A stretch of 49,285 nucleotides of DNA from Candidatus Electryonea clarkiae (lineage in GTDB: Bacteria > Electryoneota > Electryoneia > Electryoneales > Electryoneaceae): contig JAVCCM010000044.1 of assembly GCA_030765455.1 (NCBI GenBank), positions 1-49,285 of the forward strand, read 5' to 3'. Below are positions 33,550 to 42,316 of this stretch, piece by piece. The notes below the pieces were generated by a model. That model searched no databases and was not told the DNA's origin. It was given only the letters and a program-made list of their open reading frames with translations. The translations under genes were made by a program, and so were the position numbers. Positions within the stretch are counted from its first letter, which is position 1. Each line of letters begins with the position of its first letter.

Positions 33550-34294
33550 AAGGGCAGCAGTAGAGGGAAGTTTTGATCTTCCCGACGGCAGCAGTGTAAC
33601 TTGGGCTTTGTCCAGGTCTGAATTTGGTCCTATGTCCTTTAAAAATCATCCCTCCTGGGATGTGGCACATAACAGAATCCAATATTTAAAACTATTCGGA
33701 TTGGTTATCGAGGATGCCGTGTCACTCGATCAACAGCATACTGCAAAAGTATTAACAGTAACGTCAGCAGATAAGAGAAAAGGGGCGCGTGAAATCTATA
33801 CTGCTCCCGGGATTGCCGACGGACTGGTGACACAAGATACAAACCTTATTCTCCTGACAACTCACGCTGATTGTATGCCGGTATGGTTATGCGCTCCATC
33901 AAGCGGGTGGATTGGAATGGGGCATGCAGGTTGGAGAGGTTTGAAGGCCGGGCTTATTAATAATCTAATTGAGGCTGTACCTGAGAAAGATCGTTCCGAC
34001 CTCGTAGTTGCCATAGGTCCCTGTATATCACCCGCAAATTATGAAATCGGGCAAGAGGTAGCATCTGAATTTATAAATGATAAAAATCTTGCAGAAGCAG
34101 TTCATATTGACGACGCTCGTTATTATCTTGATCTTGCCAAAGGAGCAAGACTACAATGCGAAGCCGCAGGAGTCAAAGTTTTGACCGACACGGCAATATG
34201 TACTTACAAGAACAGGTATTTTCTTAGCTCATACAGGCGTGATGGAGAATTGTTCAGTCCGATGGCAGCATTTATTCACAGGACAAATCAATAA
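33509..34294 (+). CDS. pgeF: Purine-nucleoside phosphorylase/peptidoglycan editing factor PgeF (YfiH/LACC1 family)
   Basis: Cytosolic multicopper-oxidase-like fold of the DUF152 family, shown elsewhere to act on purine nucleosides and to correct peptidoglycan precursors. The key residues are present: LTTHADCMPVWL, WIGMGHAGWRGLKAG (metal and substrate His) and AIGPCISPANYEIG, plus DQQHTAKV near the start. About 261 residues. The ATG at 33509 lies inside the end of mutM; there is no good start codon after the mutM stop, so the long overlap is probably real, though the first 15 residues are not family-like. The TAA overlaps the comM ATG. Confidence 0.93.
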   Translation: MVAAPFSAHNVNTERAAVEGSFDLPDGSSVTWALSRSEFGPMSFKNHPSWDVAHNRIQYLKLFGLVIEDAVSLDQQHTAKVLTVTSADKRKGAREIYTAPGIADGLVTQDTNLILLTTHADCMPVWLCAPSSGWIGMGHAGWRGLKAGLINNLIEAVPEKDRSDLVVAIGPCISPANYEIGQEVASEFINDKNLAEAVHIDDARYYLDLAKGARLQCEAAGVKVLTDTAICTYKNRYFLSSYRRDGELFSPMAAFIHRTNQ

Positions 34295-35826
34295 TGTTCA
34301 GCAAACTGTATTCTATTGCATTAGAGGGAATCGATGCGACACTGGTGGAAGTTGAAGTCCAAGTCGAGGGTGGTTTGTTCTATTATGCCATAGTCGGTCT
34401 TGCCGGAACTTCGATCAAGGAAGCAAAAGACCGGGTTTCTGCAGCGATGAGAAACAGTGGCTTTACTTTCCCTCGTAAGAGAATGACAGTTAATCTTGCT
34501 CCTGCTGATCTCCGCAAAGAGGGCAGCGCTTTTGACCTTCCGATAGCATTGGGACTGCTTGCAGCATCCGGGCAAATACGTTCAGATAATCTCGAAGATT
34601 ATGTTTGTATAGGCGAATTGTCCCTTGATGGTCGCTTGAGATCTGTAAGGGGAGTGCTTCCTTCAGCGCTTGCAGTGCGATCAATTACAAGTAAAGCCCT
34701 AATCGTTCCAAAAGACAATGCGGATGAGGCAGCAGTTGCGGAAGGAGTAGCGATTTACCCGATGGCTACGCTTCGTGATGTAGTTGACTTCATTAATGGT
34801 GACTCAGAGGTCAAGCCATACACTGTAAATATCCAGAAATTATACGAAGACCAGAGACATTATGACGTAGATTTCAAAGAGGTAAAAGGACAGGATCGAG
34901 CCCGGCGAGCTTTGGAAATTGCTGCCGCAGGGAATCACAATATTTTACTTATAGGTCCGCCAGGTTCAGGTAAAACCATGCTTTCACGGCGTCTGCCGAC
35001 AATCTTGCCTGATCCCACTCTAAATGAGGCTCTTGAGGCCACACAAATTCATTCCGTTGCAGGAATGCTTAAACCTAACCAGGCTTTATTGGCTGTTCGA
35101 CCATTCCGAAGTCCCCATCATACAATTTCTGAGGCAGGACTAATCGGTGGCGGTACGATACCCGTACCCGGCGAAGTAAGCCTCGCTCATCGTGGAGTAC
35201 TATTCCTCGATGAATTGCCTGAGTTTAAGAAATCGGCTCTTGAATCAATGAGGCAGCCGCTTGAGGATGGAGAGGTTATAATATCCAGGGTCGCGGCCTC
35301 GACTCGCTTCCCGGCGCAATTCCTTTTTGCAGCTTCTATGAACCCCTGTCCATGCGGTTATCTTGGTGACAGTAATCGTGAATGTCTCTGTAACCAGGCT
35401 CAGATCAGGAACTATCGTTCGCGGATATCCGGACCTTTACTCGACAGAATAGATCTGCATATTTCAGTCCCCGCCGTAAAACCGGAGGAACTTTCACTCA
35501 AAAGCGAAGGCGAACCATCCGAAGTTACTCGAAAACGAGTTGTCGCAGCACGTGAACGTCAATTAGCAAGATTTTCAAACAATGGGATCTATTCCAATGG
35601 CGAGATGACCTCGCAGGATTTGCCAAAATTTGCCAATATCACAGAACCGGCTGAGAAAGCGCTGCAAATGGCAATCCGGCGTCTTGGGTTATCAGCGCGC
35701 GCTCATCACCGTTCTATAAAAGTTGCGAGGACTATTGCCGACTTAGCCGGAAAAGAGAAAATAACAGAAGCGGAAATCCTTGAAGCCGTTGGATACCGTG
35801 ACCTTGATCGAGAGATTTTTGCATGA
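34294..35826 (+). CDS. comM: ComM/YifB-type Mg-chelatase-like AAA+ ATPase
   Basis: A hexameric AAA+ helicase that promotes branch migration during natural transformation. The N-terminal Lon/S5-like domain (VEVQVEGGLFYYAIVGLAG, FDLPIALGLLAASG, YVCIGELSLDGRLR) precedes the AAA module with Walker A (LLIGPPGSGKTML), RPFRSPHHTISEAGLIGGG and Walker B (GVLFLDELPEF). A Cys cluster follows (MNPCPCGYLGD...CLC), and the C-terminal helical part has LSARAHHRSIKVARTIADL. It has 510 residues, a full-length protein. It overlaps pgeF by one base and the synthetase gene by four (ATGA). Confidence 0.96.
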   Translation: MFSKLYSIALEGIDATLVEVEVQVEGGLFYYAIVGLAGTSIKEAKDRVSAAMRNSGFTFPRKRMTVNLAPADLRKEGSAFDLPIALGLLAASGQIRSDNLEDYVCIGELSLDGRLRSVRGVLPSALAVRSITSKALIVPKDNADEAAVAEGVAIYPMATLRDVVDFINGDSEVKPYTVNIQKLYEDQRHYDVDFKEVKGQDRARRALEIAAAGNHNILLIGPPGSGKTMLSRRLPTILPDPTLNEALEATQIHSVAGMLKPNQALLAVRPFRSPHHTISEAGLIGGGTIPVPGEVSLAHRGVLFLDELPEFKKSALESMRQPLEDGEVIISRVAASTRFPAQFLFAASMNPCPCGYLGDSNRECLCNQAQIRNYRSRISGPLLDRIDLHISVPAVKPEELSLKSEGEPSEVTRKRVVAARERQLARFSNNGIYSNGEMTSQDLPKFANITEPAEKALQMAIRRLGLSARAHHRSIKVARTIADLAGKEKITEAEILEAVGYRDLDREIFA

Positions 35827-37673
35827 CTGCTGATAATAATCTATATGAACTGCTGTTAAACCGGATTTCTGAGACTAAGGCTGATGAGCCTGCAATTTTC
35901 TGGCGCGATAAATCATTGAGCTGGAAGCAGGTGGAATATGCCGCGCGTAAAGTTGCCGGTGGCTTACACAGTCTTGGTGTACAGAAGGGTGACCGTATTG
36001 CGATCATGCTTCCAAATATTCCTCCCTATATATTTATTCAATTCGCCGGACATCTCCTTGGCGTTTCGATTGTTCCGATTCACATTTTCACACCCGCTTC
36101 CGAGCTTGGATACCTGCTGGATGACAGCGAAGCAAAGGTGCTATTCACCTGGAATGGTTATCATGATGTTACGTCAAACGCACTGGAAATGACCGAAAGC
36201 CTTCGGCACTGCATAGAAATTGGAGGCGAGAACGTAGATGGGGTTATCAATTTTGATGAGTGGATTAATTCCGCCGAAAGTTATACGGATGATCCGGTTG
36301 GTGGTGGAGACAATATCGCCGCGATACGTTATACCTCCGGGGTAACCGGAAGACCCAAAGGCGCAATGCTCTCCCACTCCAACATACTGTACAACATTTG
36401 TGAGACTCTTCAAGTACTCAAGCTGAGGAAACAGGAAAAAATATTAGCGGCTATTCCGTTTTTTCATCCTTTCGGATTTACCCTTCAAACGTATCTGTCC
36501 CTGTTTGCCGGTGCCGAACTTCACCTGCAAACTCGTTTTGATCCTGAATCGGCACTTCAAGCTGTTGCGTCAGGTAAAGTATCGATAATAGTCGGGCTGC
36601 CGTCACATTTCACCGGTATTGTTGAAGGCATTAATGGTAATGGTGAAGCCGGTACACTGCGGTTTGCCCTTTCATGCGGCGGACCATTGGATCACAGTAT
36701 AATTAACCAGTTTGAAAAGCATTTTAAAACCAGGATTGTAACTGTGTACGGAACCTGCGAAACCAGCCCTGTTATCGCAATTAATGCTGCCCATTTATCT
36801 GAAACTCCACGGGAAGCCTGGGGTCGTCCAATTTCAGACCTTGAAATCCGCATCGTCAATGAAACCGGAGAAGAAGTACCTACTGATGAGATTGGCGAAA
36901 TTACTGTACGAAGTCCAGGCGTTTTCAGAGGATACTGGAACCGTCCAGACGCATCAAAACTCGCTGTGGATGAGAACGGCTGGTTCAGAACATCCGATCT
37001 CGGGAAAATTGACCTGGACGGAAATCTTTACGGTGTTGGACGATTGCAGAACCGGATAAACAAAGGCGGCTATTCAGTTTATCCACGTGAAGTTGAGGGA
37101 GTTCTTAATGCACATCCAAATATTTATGCCAGTGCAGTAATAGGCGTATGGAACAGTCGATTTGGTGAAGAGATCGTAGCCTATATCGTTCCACGTGAAG
37201 GCATGACTATTGATGAAAAAGCTTTAACCTCCTACTGTACCGAAAGACTCGCAAGATACAAATCCCCTAATAAATTCGTCTTCCTTACCAAACTCCCACG
37301 TTCTCCCGGCGGCTCAATTCTACGCAGGGAGTTGCGAGAGCAATGGGCTTCCCGCTATGAACGTGAGTCGCAGAAACCGGCCGTAATAGAAGTCATCGAA
37401 CCAAAAATCGAACCAATCGAACCAAAAGTGGAAGCTGAACAGGATACCGGCAGTGACAGCGAAATAGAAGCCATCGAACCAAGCGAAGATACGGAACAGG
37501 AGAACAGCAACAATAACGAAATAGAAATTATCGAACCAGAAGAAGAACTGGATAAAAGCAACGACAGCGAAATAGAAATTATCCAACCAAAAGAAGAAAC
37601 GGAACCGGATACCGGCAATGGCAGCGAAGAGGAAACAAATAATCAGGAATCTCCTAATCCGGAAGAAAATTAA
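35823..37673 (+). CDS. AMP-forming acyl-CoA synthetase/ligase with acidic repeat tail
   Basis: Adenylate-forming enzyme of the ANL superfamily; it activates a carboxylic acid, most likely a fatty acid, to the CoA thioester. Motifs: RYTSGVTGRPKGAMLSH (P-loop), TVYGTCETSP, WFRTSDLGKIDLDGNLYGVGR and the C-terminal lid RSPGGSILRREL with the catalytic Lys position taken by another residue (SILRRE instead of the usual GKxLRRE), which may affect the first half-reaction. About 500 residues of enzyme are followed by some 100 residues of a Glu/Ile/Pro-rich repeat tail (IEIIEPEEE, IEIIQPKEE). Last gene of the operon; convergent with the LVIVD gene 5 bp away. Confidence 0.88.
   Translation: MTADNNLYELLLNRISETKADEPAIFWRDKSLSWKQVEYAARKVAGGLHSLGVQKGDRIAIMLPNIPPYIFIQFAGHLLGVSIVPIHIFTPASELGYLLDDSEAKVLFTWNGYHDVTSNALEMTESLRHCIEIGGENVDGVINFDEWINSAESYTDDPVGGGDNIAAIRYTSGVTGRPKGAMLSHSNILYNICETLQVLKLRKQEKILAAIPFFHPFGFTLQTYLSLFAGAELHLQTRFDPESALQAVASGKVSIIVGLPSHFTGIVEGINGNGEAGTLRFALSCGGPLDHSIINQFEKHFKTRIVTVYGTCETSPVIAINAAHLSETPREAWGRPISDLEIRIVNETGEEVPTDEIGEITVRSPGVFRGYWNRPDASKLAVDENGWFRTSDLGKIDLDGNLYGVGRLQNRINKGGYSVYPREVEGVLNAHPNIYASAVIGVWNSRFGEEIVAYIVPREGMTIDEKALTSYCTERLARYKSPNKFVFLTKLPRSPGGSILRRELREQWASRYERESQKPAVIEVIEPKIEPIEPKVEAEQDTGSDSEIEAIEPSEDTEQENSNNNEIEIIEPEEELDKSNDSEIEIIQPKEETEPDTGNGSEEETNNQESPNPEEN
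37440..37620 (+). repeat. In-gene tandem repeat coding for an acidic tail
   Basis: Three successive units of about 20 residues have the form (S/N)-E-I-E-x-I-(E/Q)-P-x-E-(D/E)...(S/T)-x-N, with a shorter IEPKIEP segment before them. At DNA level GAAATAGAA(G/A) and ATCGAACCA recur. Such a unit-length array can change copy number. Confidence 0.75.
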
Positions 37674-37678
37674 GGCAG

Positions 37679-39955
37679 TTATTTCAATAATACTATCTTT
37701 TCAAACCTTGTGCCGTGTTCAATCGTTTTTGCCTGTACAAAATAAATCCCACTGGTTAATTCTTCTGCCTTGAAGTTAAACCGATAATTGTTTGATTCGT
37801 AAAAACCATCTGCAATAGTTATGACTTTCTGACCAAGAATGTTAAAGATTTCCGCCTTCAAGCTGGTTGAAATTGGAAGGTTTATCTCAATTGACAACTC
37901 AGAATTGAACGGATTTGGATAAACGGACAAAATCTCAAATTCGATGGGAATATCTGCAGCCGAAAATTCATCAATCGAAGTAGCTTCATAGGCTTCAGAA
38001 AGATCATAAATACCCAGGTAATCGTTTTCACAGGCATACGCATAATCATCAAGGAATTCCATCCTGCTGATCCCTGTATGGGTGTGATAATAACCTGCTT
38101 CAAATGGAGATGACGGATCCTCGACATTTATCACTTCGAAACCCCAGGATGTAGAGTAAACGACATGATTCAGCACTGAATAAATTCTTTCTCCCCGACC
38201 GTCACCATTCCTTAATTCGTAATTTCCTAATTCTTCAGGATCGTCCGGGTCAGAAATATCAAATATTAGAAGATTAGGGGTGTACTCATCCTCGATCTGA
38301 ATTTCCTGGTAGAGATATAATATATCGTTGGCTATAGCTCCATGAAAAATCGGTGAATTATCGTCAGGTACAATAGAATCAATTAAACGCGGCATGGAAG
38401 GATTCGTTAGATTATATATCCTGATTTGTCCGTATCCAAAAACATAGAGAATTTCATCATTCAAAAGAAGTTTGTCAGCGGTTAACCTATCGTTTAGTGC
38501 AATCCTGTCATATTGACTAGGATTCTCAGGATCTGAAATATTAATTATCTCTACATAACTATTGTTATTCCCATGCCATGAAATGCAAGCTATATTTCCC
38601 TCAAGTGTAAAATGATGAGGTGATGCAACAGGAAACTCATACCTACCAATTTCCTCAGGTTCTTCCGGATCTGTAAAATCATACAATTCTAAAATAGGAG
38701 AAGCGGTATTTGCAGTCAGAAAGCATATTATATTGTTTGTAGCTCCCTCCATAGTAGAAGCTACAGGTATTTGCCATCTGGCAATTTCTTCAGGTTGAGT
38801 TGGATCAGAGATATCCAGAACATGAACATATTGAATACCATAAAAATAATCAAAATTTTGATTCTTTATATATAAGTTATCCTGAATCTTTATCATTTCG
38901 GTCAATTCGCCCACATGATTCATGTTGCTAAGTTCACGTGGTGATGAAGGTTCCTCGATATCATAGATTGATAATCCATCCCAGTAACCGGGAAGAATCA
39001 GTTGGTCGCCATTTATTGTAAATGTCATTGAGGTGTAAAACCTTTCATTACCAACTTGACCAAGAGTTTGCGGATCTGAAGGAGTTGATATATCGCAGGC
39101 ACTGAAGTACTCGCCTGTTGTAAAAGCGATATCTTCGTAAATCTGAATTTGACTATAACCAGAACTAGCATTTCCTATTCGTTGTGGTTCTTGAGGATTG
39201 CTAATATCAAACACTCTCATGAATCCACTGCCTCCAACATCCTCCCATCTACCTGTGATATAAGCGTAATCTCCAGATACTGCCGCAGATATGTCCCAAG
39301 TCCCGTTATTTACATATCTACGCTGAGGAATCCTTGCCAGAAAGGTTGGTTCTGCAGGTGTTGAGACGTCAAAAAGAATTGTTTCTGATTCAGTATAATT
39401 TATGTCTAATCCAGGAAGAAAGAGAAAACCATTTGATACATCTATTCTATAGACAGCAGGTAATTCAATTGGTGATTCTTCTACAATTTCCTCTGGATCG
39501 GTTGGATCGGAAATATTGAATATCTTGTAACCTGAATCACCAAGAGCGGTATATAAATAATTGTCTTCAATATCGAAACTGTAAATAACCTCATCTTCAA
39601 GGATTTCACCGACCCAATCAGGATCTTCAGGATCGGATACATCTACTACCTGTAAGCCATTATCTGTCAAATAGAGATAATCACCCACAAGTGTAACCTT
39701 CCCTGTATTTCCATTCAATGTATGACAGGCTATTTCTGCCGGGTTTTCCGGGTCAGATATATCTATAACCCGTAATCCGGAAAGACCTGTCGCCAGATAG
39801 ACATAATCTCCTGAAGCGGCAGCATCATAAACATCGTCCCACATTTGCAGGGAGATATTGACAATATTGACGTTCAGGCTGTCTTGTGGCAATAAAACAC
39901 TGGGAAAAATTAAAAGTACGGGGAACACTAAAGTAAATAGTAATTTCAGATTCAT
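37679..39955 (-). CDS. Secreted LVIVD-repeat beta-propeller protein with T9SS sorting domain
   Basis: The protein has about 758 residues from the ATG at 39955, preceded by AGGGG; the frame to 39979 is a minor extension. The signal peptide is LLFTLVFPVLLIFPSVLLPQ. At least twelve repeats follow of the form DYVYLATG.SGLRVIDISDPENPEEIG (split here into YVYLATG, GLRVIDISDP and NPAEIA), the LVIVD unit that builds propellers at the cell surface. The last 85 residues are a type IX sorting domain: VYPNPFNSELSIEINLP, IFNILGQKV, LTSGIYFVQA, EKIVLLK. A binding or structural surface protein is expected. No catalytic motif was seen. Confidence 0.92.
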   Translation of the reverse strand: MNLKLLFTLVFPVLLIFPSVLLPQDSLNVNIVNISLQMWDDVYDAAASGDYVYLATGLSGLRVIDISDPENPAEIACHTLNGNTGKVTLVGDYLYLTDNGLQVVDVSDPEDPDWVGEILEDEVIYSFDIEDNYLYTALGDSGYKIFNISDPTDPEEIVEESPIELPAVYRIDVSNGFLFLPGLDINYTESETILFDVSTPAEPTFLARIPQRRYVNNGTWDISAAVSGDYAYITGRWEDVGGSGFMRVFDISNPQEPQRIGNASSGYSQIQIYEDIAFTTGEYFSACDISTPSDPQTLGQVGNERFYTSMTFTINGDQLILPGYWDGLSIYDIEEPSSPRELSNMNHVGELTEMIKIQDNLYIKNQNFDYFYGIQYVHVLDISDPTQPEEIARWQIPVASTMEGATNNIICFLTANTASPILELYDFTDPEEPEEIGRYEFPVASPHHFTLEGNIACISWHGNNNSYVEIINISDPENPSQYDRIALNDRLTADKLLLNDEILYVFGYGQIRIYNLTNPSMPRLIDSIVPDDNSPIFHGAIANDILYLYQEIQIEDEYTPNLLIFDISDPDDPEELGNYELRNGDGRGERIYSVLNHVVYSTSWGFEVINVEDPSSPFEAGYYHTHTGISRMEFLDDYAYACENDYLGIYDLSEAYEATSIDEFSAADIPIEFEILSVYPNPFNSELSIEINLPISTSLKAEIFNILGQKVITIADGFYESNNYRFNFKAEELTSGIYFVQAKTIEHGTRFEKIVLLK

Positions 39956-40137
39956 TTCAACCCCTATTTGAACATCCAAAATCTCTTGAATATGTATAAG
40001 TTAGTTCTATTTAAATGAAATTACAACCTATCTTTGGACATATCTTAAAAAATCGATTGTTCCGTCAGTTCTTTAGCGAAGCGGTGAACTGATGGCGGCA
40101 AAACATGCTGTAATAATTTGGCAATATTTTTGGAAAT

Positions 40138-40977
40138 ATGATGAATCCCTCCATTGAAGATGCTTTAATCAGCTTGCAAGGGCTGTCTGTGGGCGATGCG
40201 TTCGGTGAACAATTCTTCACTCCAGCAAACCGTAATCTGCTGTCTAAGAGGGAACTGCCTCATGGACCTTGGGGTTGGACAGACGATACAATTATGGCTG
40301 TCTCCATTGTAGAGATACTTAAAAAGTACGGAGAGATCAACCAGGACGCTCTTGCAAAATCATTTGCTGATGAATATATGAAAGATCCTTTCCGGGGGTA
40401 CGGGATGGGAGCTGCCGGATTGCTTAGACAAATTGCATATGGAGAGAACTGGCGCCAGGCTGCTCCGGGATTATTTGATGGTGGCTCGTTCGGAAATGGC
40501 GCCGCCATGCGTGCTGCGCCAATTGGCGGGTTTTTCAAAGGCGATCCAAAAATGGCGGCTGAGGAAGCAAAGAAATCCGCACAGGTTACACATGCTCATC
40601 CGGAAGGAATTTCCGGCGCAATAGCTGTTGCGGTAGCAGCATCAATAGCCGCAGTACCCAATCATCCCAAAGGAACAGAATTTCTTAATGAAATACTGCC
40701 TTTTATCCCGGATAGTGAAACACGCGACAGGATTAATGAGGCGAGAGATATTCCCGGAAATACTGCTATTCCGGATGTAGCACAAGCTTTAGGGTCCGGT
40801 ATGCTTATTTCAGCCCAGGATACAGTTCCCTATTGTATGTGGTGTGCTGCATATAATCTTGATAACTATGAAGATGCAATGTGGCAAACCATCGCAGGAT
40901 TTGGAGATTGCGACACAACCTGTGCAATTGTCGGTGGGATAACAGCTCTATCCTCCAGGAATATTCCCTTAGCCTGA
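40138..40977 (+). CDS. ADP-ribosylglycohydrolase family protein
   Basis: A cytosolic dinuclear-Mg hydrolase of the ARH/DraG family that removes ADP-ribose from proteins or small molecules. Metal-binding motifs are in place: GLSVGDAFGEQFF, WGWTDDTIMAVS (first metal Asp pair), GSFGNGAAMRAAPIG, and FGDCDTTCAIVGGI (second metal Asp). It has 279 residues. The initial MM leaves 40141 as an alternative start; no strong ribosome site. It stands alone, with no ADP-ribosyltransferase nearby, so its target is unknown; a role in reversing protein or nucleic-acid ADP-ribosylation is possible. Confidence 0.93.
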   Translation: MMNPSIEDALISLQGLSVGDAFGEQFFTPANRNLLSKRELPHGPWGWTDDTIMAVSIVEILKKYGEINQDALAKSFADEYMKDPFRGYGMGAAGLLRQIAYGENWRQAAPGLFDGGSFGNGAAMRAAPIGGFFKGDPKMAAEEAKKSAQVTHAHPEGISGAIAVAVAASIAAVPNHPKGTEFLNEILPFIPDSETRDRINEARDIPGNTAIPDVAQALGSGMLISAQDTVPYCMWCAAYNLDNYEDAMWQTIAGFGDCDTTCAIVGGITALSSRNIPLA

Positions 40978-41081
40978 TTCGAAAGACGAGAACCTCTTCC
41001 TTCAGGAATCGCATAAATCCAATTAGAACTCTCTCATGAAATTGGACGTTAGGGCATAGTTTCTAATGATTTTGAGAGTAA

Positions 41082-41102
41082 CTCCCTTTTGCCAAAAGGG
41101 AG
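41082..41102. terminator. CCCTTTT hairpin between convergent genes
   Basis: A nine-base perfect stem (CTCCCTTTT / AAAAGGGAG) with a GCC loop lies between the ADP-ribosylglycohydrolase and the convergent antitoxin. There is no T-run after it on the plus strand. Same family as the hairpin at 21911. Confidence 0.5.
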
Positions 41103-41123
41103 ACCTGATATTACGTCGATTTT

Positions 41124-41321
41124 TCAACTCGCCTTCTTTGCAATCATTTCACGAATTCGAGGAAGCAGTTCGTTTGGTACTTTGATAAAAGTTTGGGCGG
41201 GATTTTCAAAAGCAGCTTCGTCTTCGGCAACAGCCTCGTCATCTGTTTGGGATTCATAGAGTTCAAGAACATCCCTGACTCTCTTTTCATCCCAGCCTTT
41301 TGGAAATTTACTCTGTTTCAT
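41124..41321 (-). CDS. Orphan antitoxin-like small protein (FPKGWDE family)
   Basis: The protein has 65 residues. AAGGAAG precedes the ATG. The sequence KFPKGWDEKRVRDVLELYE, then EAVAEDEAAFEN and VPNELLPRIREMIAKK, is a pattern I know from small proteins that follow a short toxin gene of about 100 residues. A remnant of such a toxin (YLRIIYVSDPE) is found upstream on the same strand at 41966-42130. The usual neighbouring partner is therefore broken and displaced by 640 bp of repeats. Target or DNA binding is not known. The antitoxin itself looks intact. Confidence 0.75.
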   Translation of the reverse strand: MKQSKFPKGWDEKRVRDVLELYESQTDDEAVAEDEAAFENPAQTFIKVPNELLPRIREMIAKKAS

Positions 41322-41423
41322 TTGTACTTCCTTTTGTGTTTACTACGTCGCTTATATGCGATTATAGCAGTGCTAACAAATAAATTCGCATGACTATAAG
41401 GATTATCATTTGATACATGGGAA

Positions 41424-41491
41424 TGTAGGGGCAGGATTTATCCGCCTGTGATCGAGTCAATTGGACTGGGCGGATAAATCCCGCCCCTACA
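41424..41491. repeat. 68-bp palindromic REP-like unit
   Basis: Arms TGTAGGGGCAGGATTTATCC... (41424-41447) and its inverted complement (41468-41491) differ at one or two positions and enclose a 20-bp spacer. Similar GTAGGGGCGGG palindromes are widespread in environmental bacterial genomes. Confidence 0.85.
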
Positions 41492-41677
41492 ACATGCGAA
41501 CTTACTTCCGAGCAACGCTATAAAGGCTTACCGGTTAATTCATACGCTTTAATTATAAATATAATATTTCTTGAAAATAATGCATCATGTTCGCGTTAGT
41601 TATTATCCATAGATTAAGATAACCCATAATTTTAATTACTTAAGCTGCATTACTTTTGAGAACTCTTATAGACCAAA

Positions 41678-41860
41678 TTCCTCGAAGGGGAATGATATGA
41701 ATAGCCACAGGTGAAACCTGTGGGACAAAGTTTGAAATAATAACAACTCTGAAGGAGTTGAACAGACTGCTGTCCGCCCCCTTCAGGGACGAGAGGGACG
41801 TGACAATCATTCTCCGTGGGTTTACACCCACGGCTATTCATATTATTCCCCTTCGGGGAA
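41678..41860. repeat. MITE-like element with 29-bp terminal inverted repeats and nested hairpins
   Basis: Left end 41678-41706 and right end 41832-41860 are inverted complements with two mismatches (core AATAGCC and CGAAGGGGAAT). Inside lie CCACAGGTGAAACCTGTGG (41705-41723), CAACTCTGAAGGAGTTG (41744-41760) and CCGTGGGTTTACACCCACGG (41814-41833), and each end is itself a small hairpin. No open frame inside is coding. The element could be moved in trans by a transposase; the hairpin-rich ends fit the REP/IS200-type style. Confidence 0.8.
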
Positions 41861-41877
41861 GTTCAAGAGAAAGTAAC

Positions 41878-41946
41878 GGCATTTTATCACATGTAAACAT
41901 GGCATTTTATCACACGTAAACATGGCTTTTATCACATGGCAACATT
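41878..41946. repeat. Three tandem 23-bp direct repeats
   Basis: Units at 41878-41900, 41901-41923 and 41924-41946 read GGCATTTTATCACATGTAAA plus CAT with a few changes. They are directly adjacent, without spacers, so this is a short tandem array and not CRISPR. Confidence 0.85.
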
Positions 41947-41965
41947 GCTTTAGCCTGGTTTTCGG

Positions 41966-42130
41966 TCAGGAACTAAATATATTCTCTGTTTCTGGATCTG
42001 AAACATAGATTATACGTAAATATCGTCCAGATTCTGTCTGTCCGATTGCGATTCTGGCAACATCAGCTCCAGGTCTATCTTCACCAGAATGAAGCAATAT
42101 ATATTTAAATATTAGAACCAGAGCATGTAA
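41966..42130 (-). pseudogene. Remnant of the toxin partner of the 41124 antitoxin
   Basis: A start-less minus-strand frame of about 54 codons reads HSGEDRPGADVARIAIGQ, TESGRYLRIIYVSDPETENIF and stops. The GxTESGRYLRVIYVPDPE pattern is what I recall from C-terminal parts of small toxins paired with FPKGWDE-type antitoxins, which normally continue with VITAYEL. Here the 5' part is blocked by a stop at 42131-42133 and the 3' end is cut just where repeats begin. Inferred from motif memory and synteny. Confidence 0.5.
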
Positions 42131-42316
42131 TTATTGGACTAATTTCTGAGTTTAAGTATTCACTTGCGAGCGTATTTTGTGTAATCCTGTTAAATCGCTG
42201 TCAACTTATTAAAACGTTTGTGAACAATATCACAACGGGTTTTCCCTTGCAAATTGAAAAAATCGAGTGCAATTTCCCTGATCATTTTCGGAACACTCAA
42301 AATTCAGGGAGGTTTT

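Noticed and set aside
37320..37586. Antisense frames of 87-88 codons rich in Phe/Asp/Ser
   Set aside because: They are shadows of the acidic tandem repeat tail of the acyl-CoA synthetase gene.
40805..41014. Minus-strand frame overlapping the end of the ADP-ribosylglycohydrolase gene
   Set aside because: Covers the conserved metal-binding end of a clear gene on the other strand and has no motif of its own.
41878..41946. Possible CRISPR array
   Set aside because: Three 23-bp units are directly adjacent without spacers and no cas gene is present.
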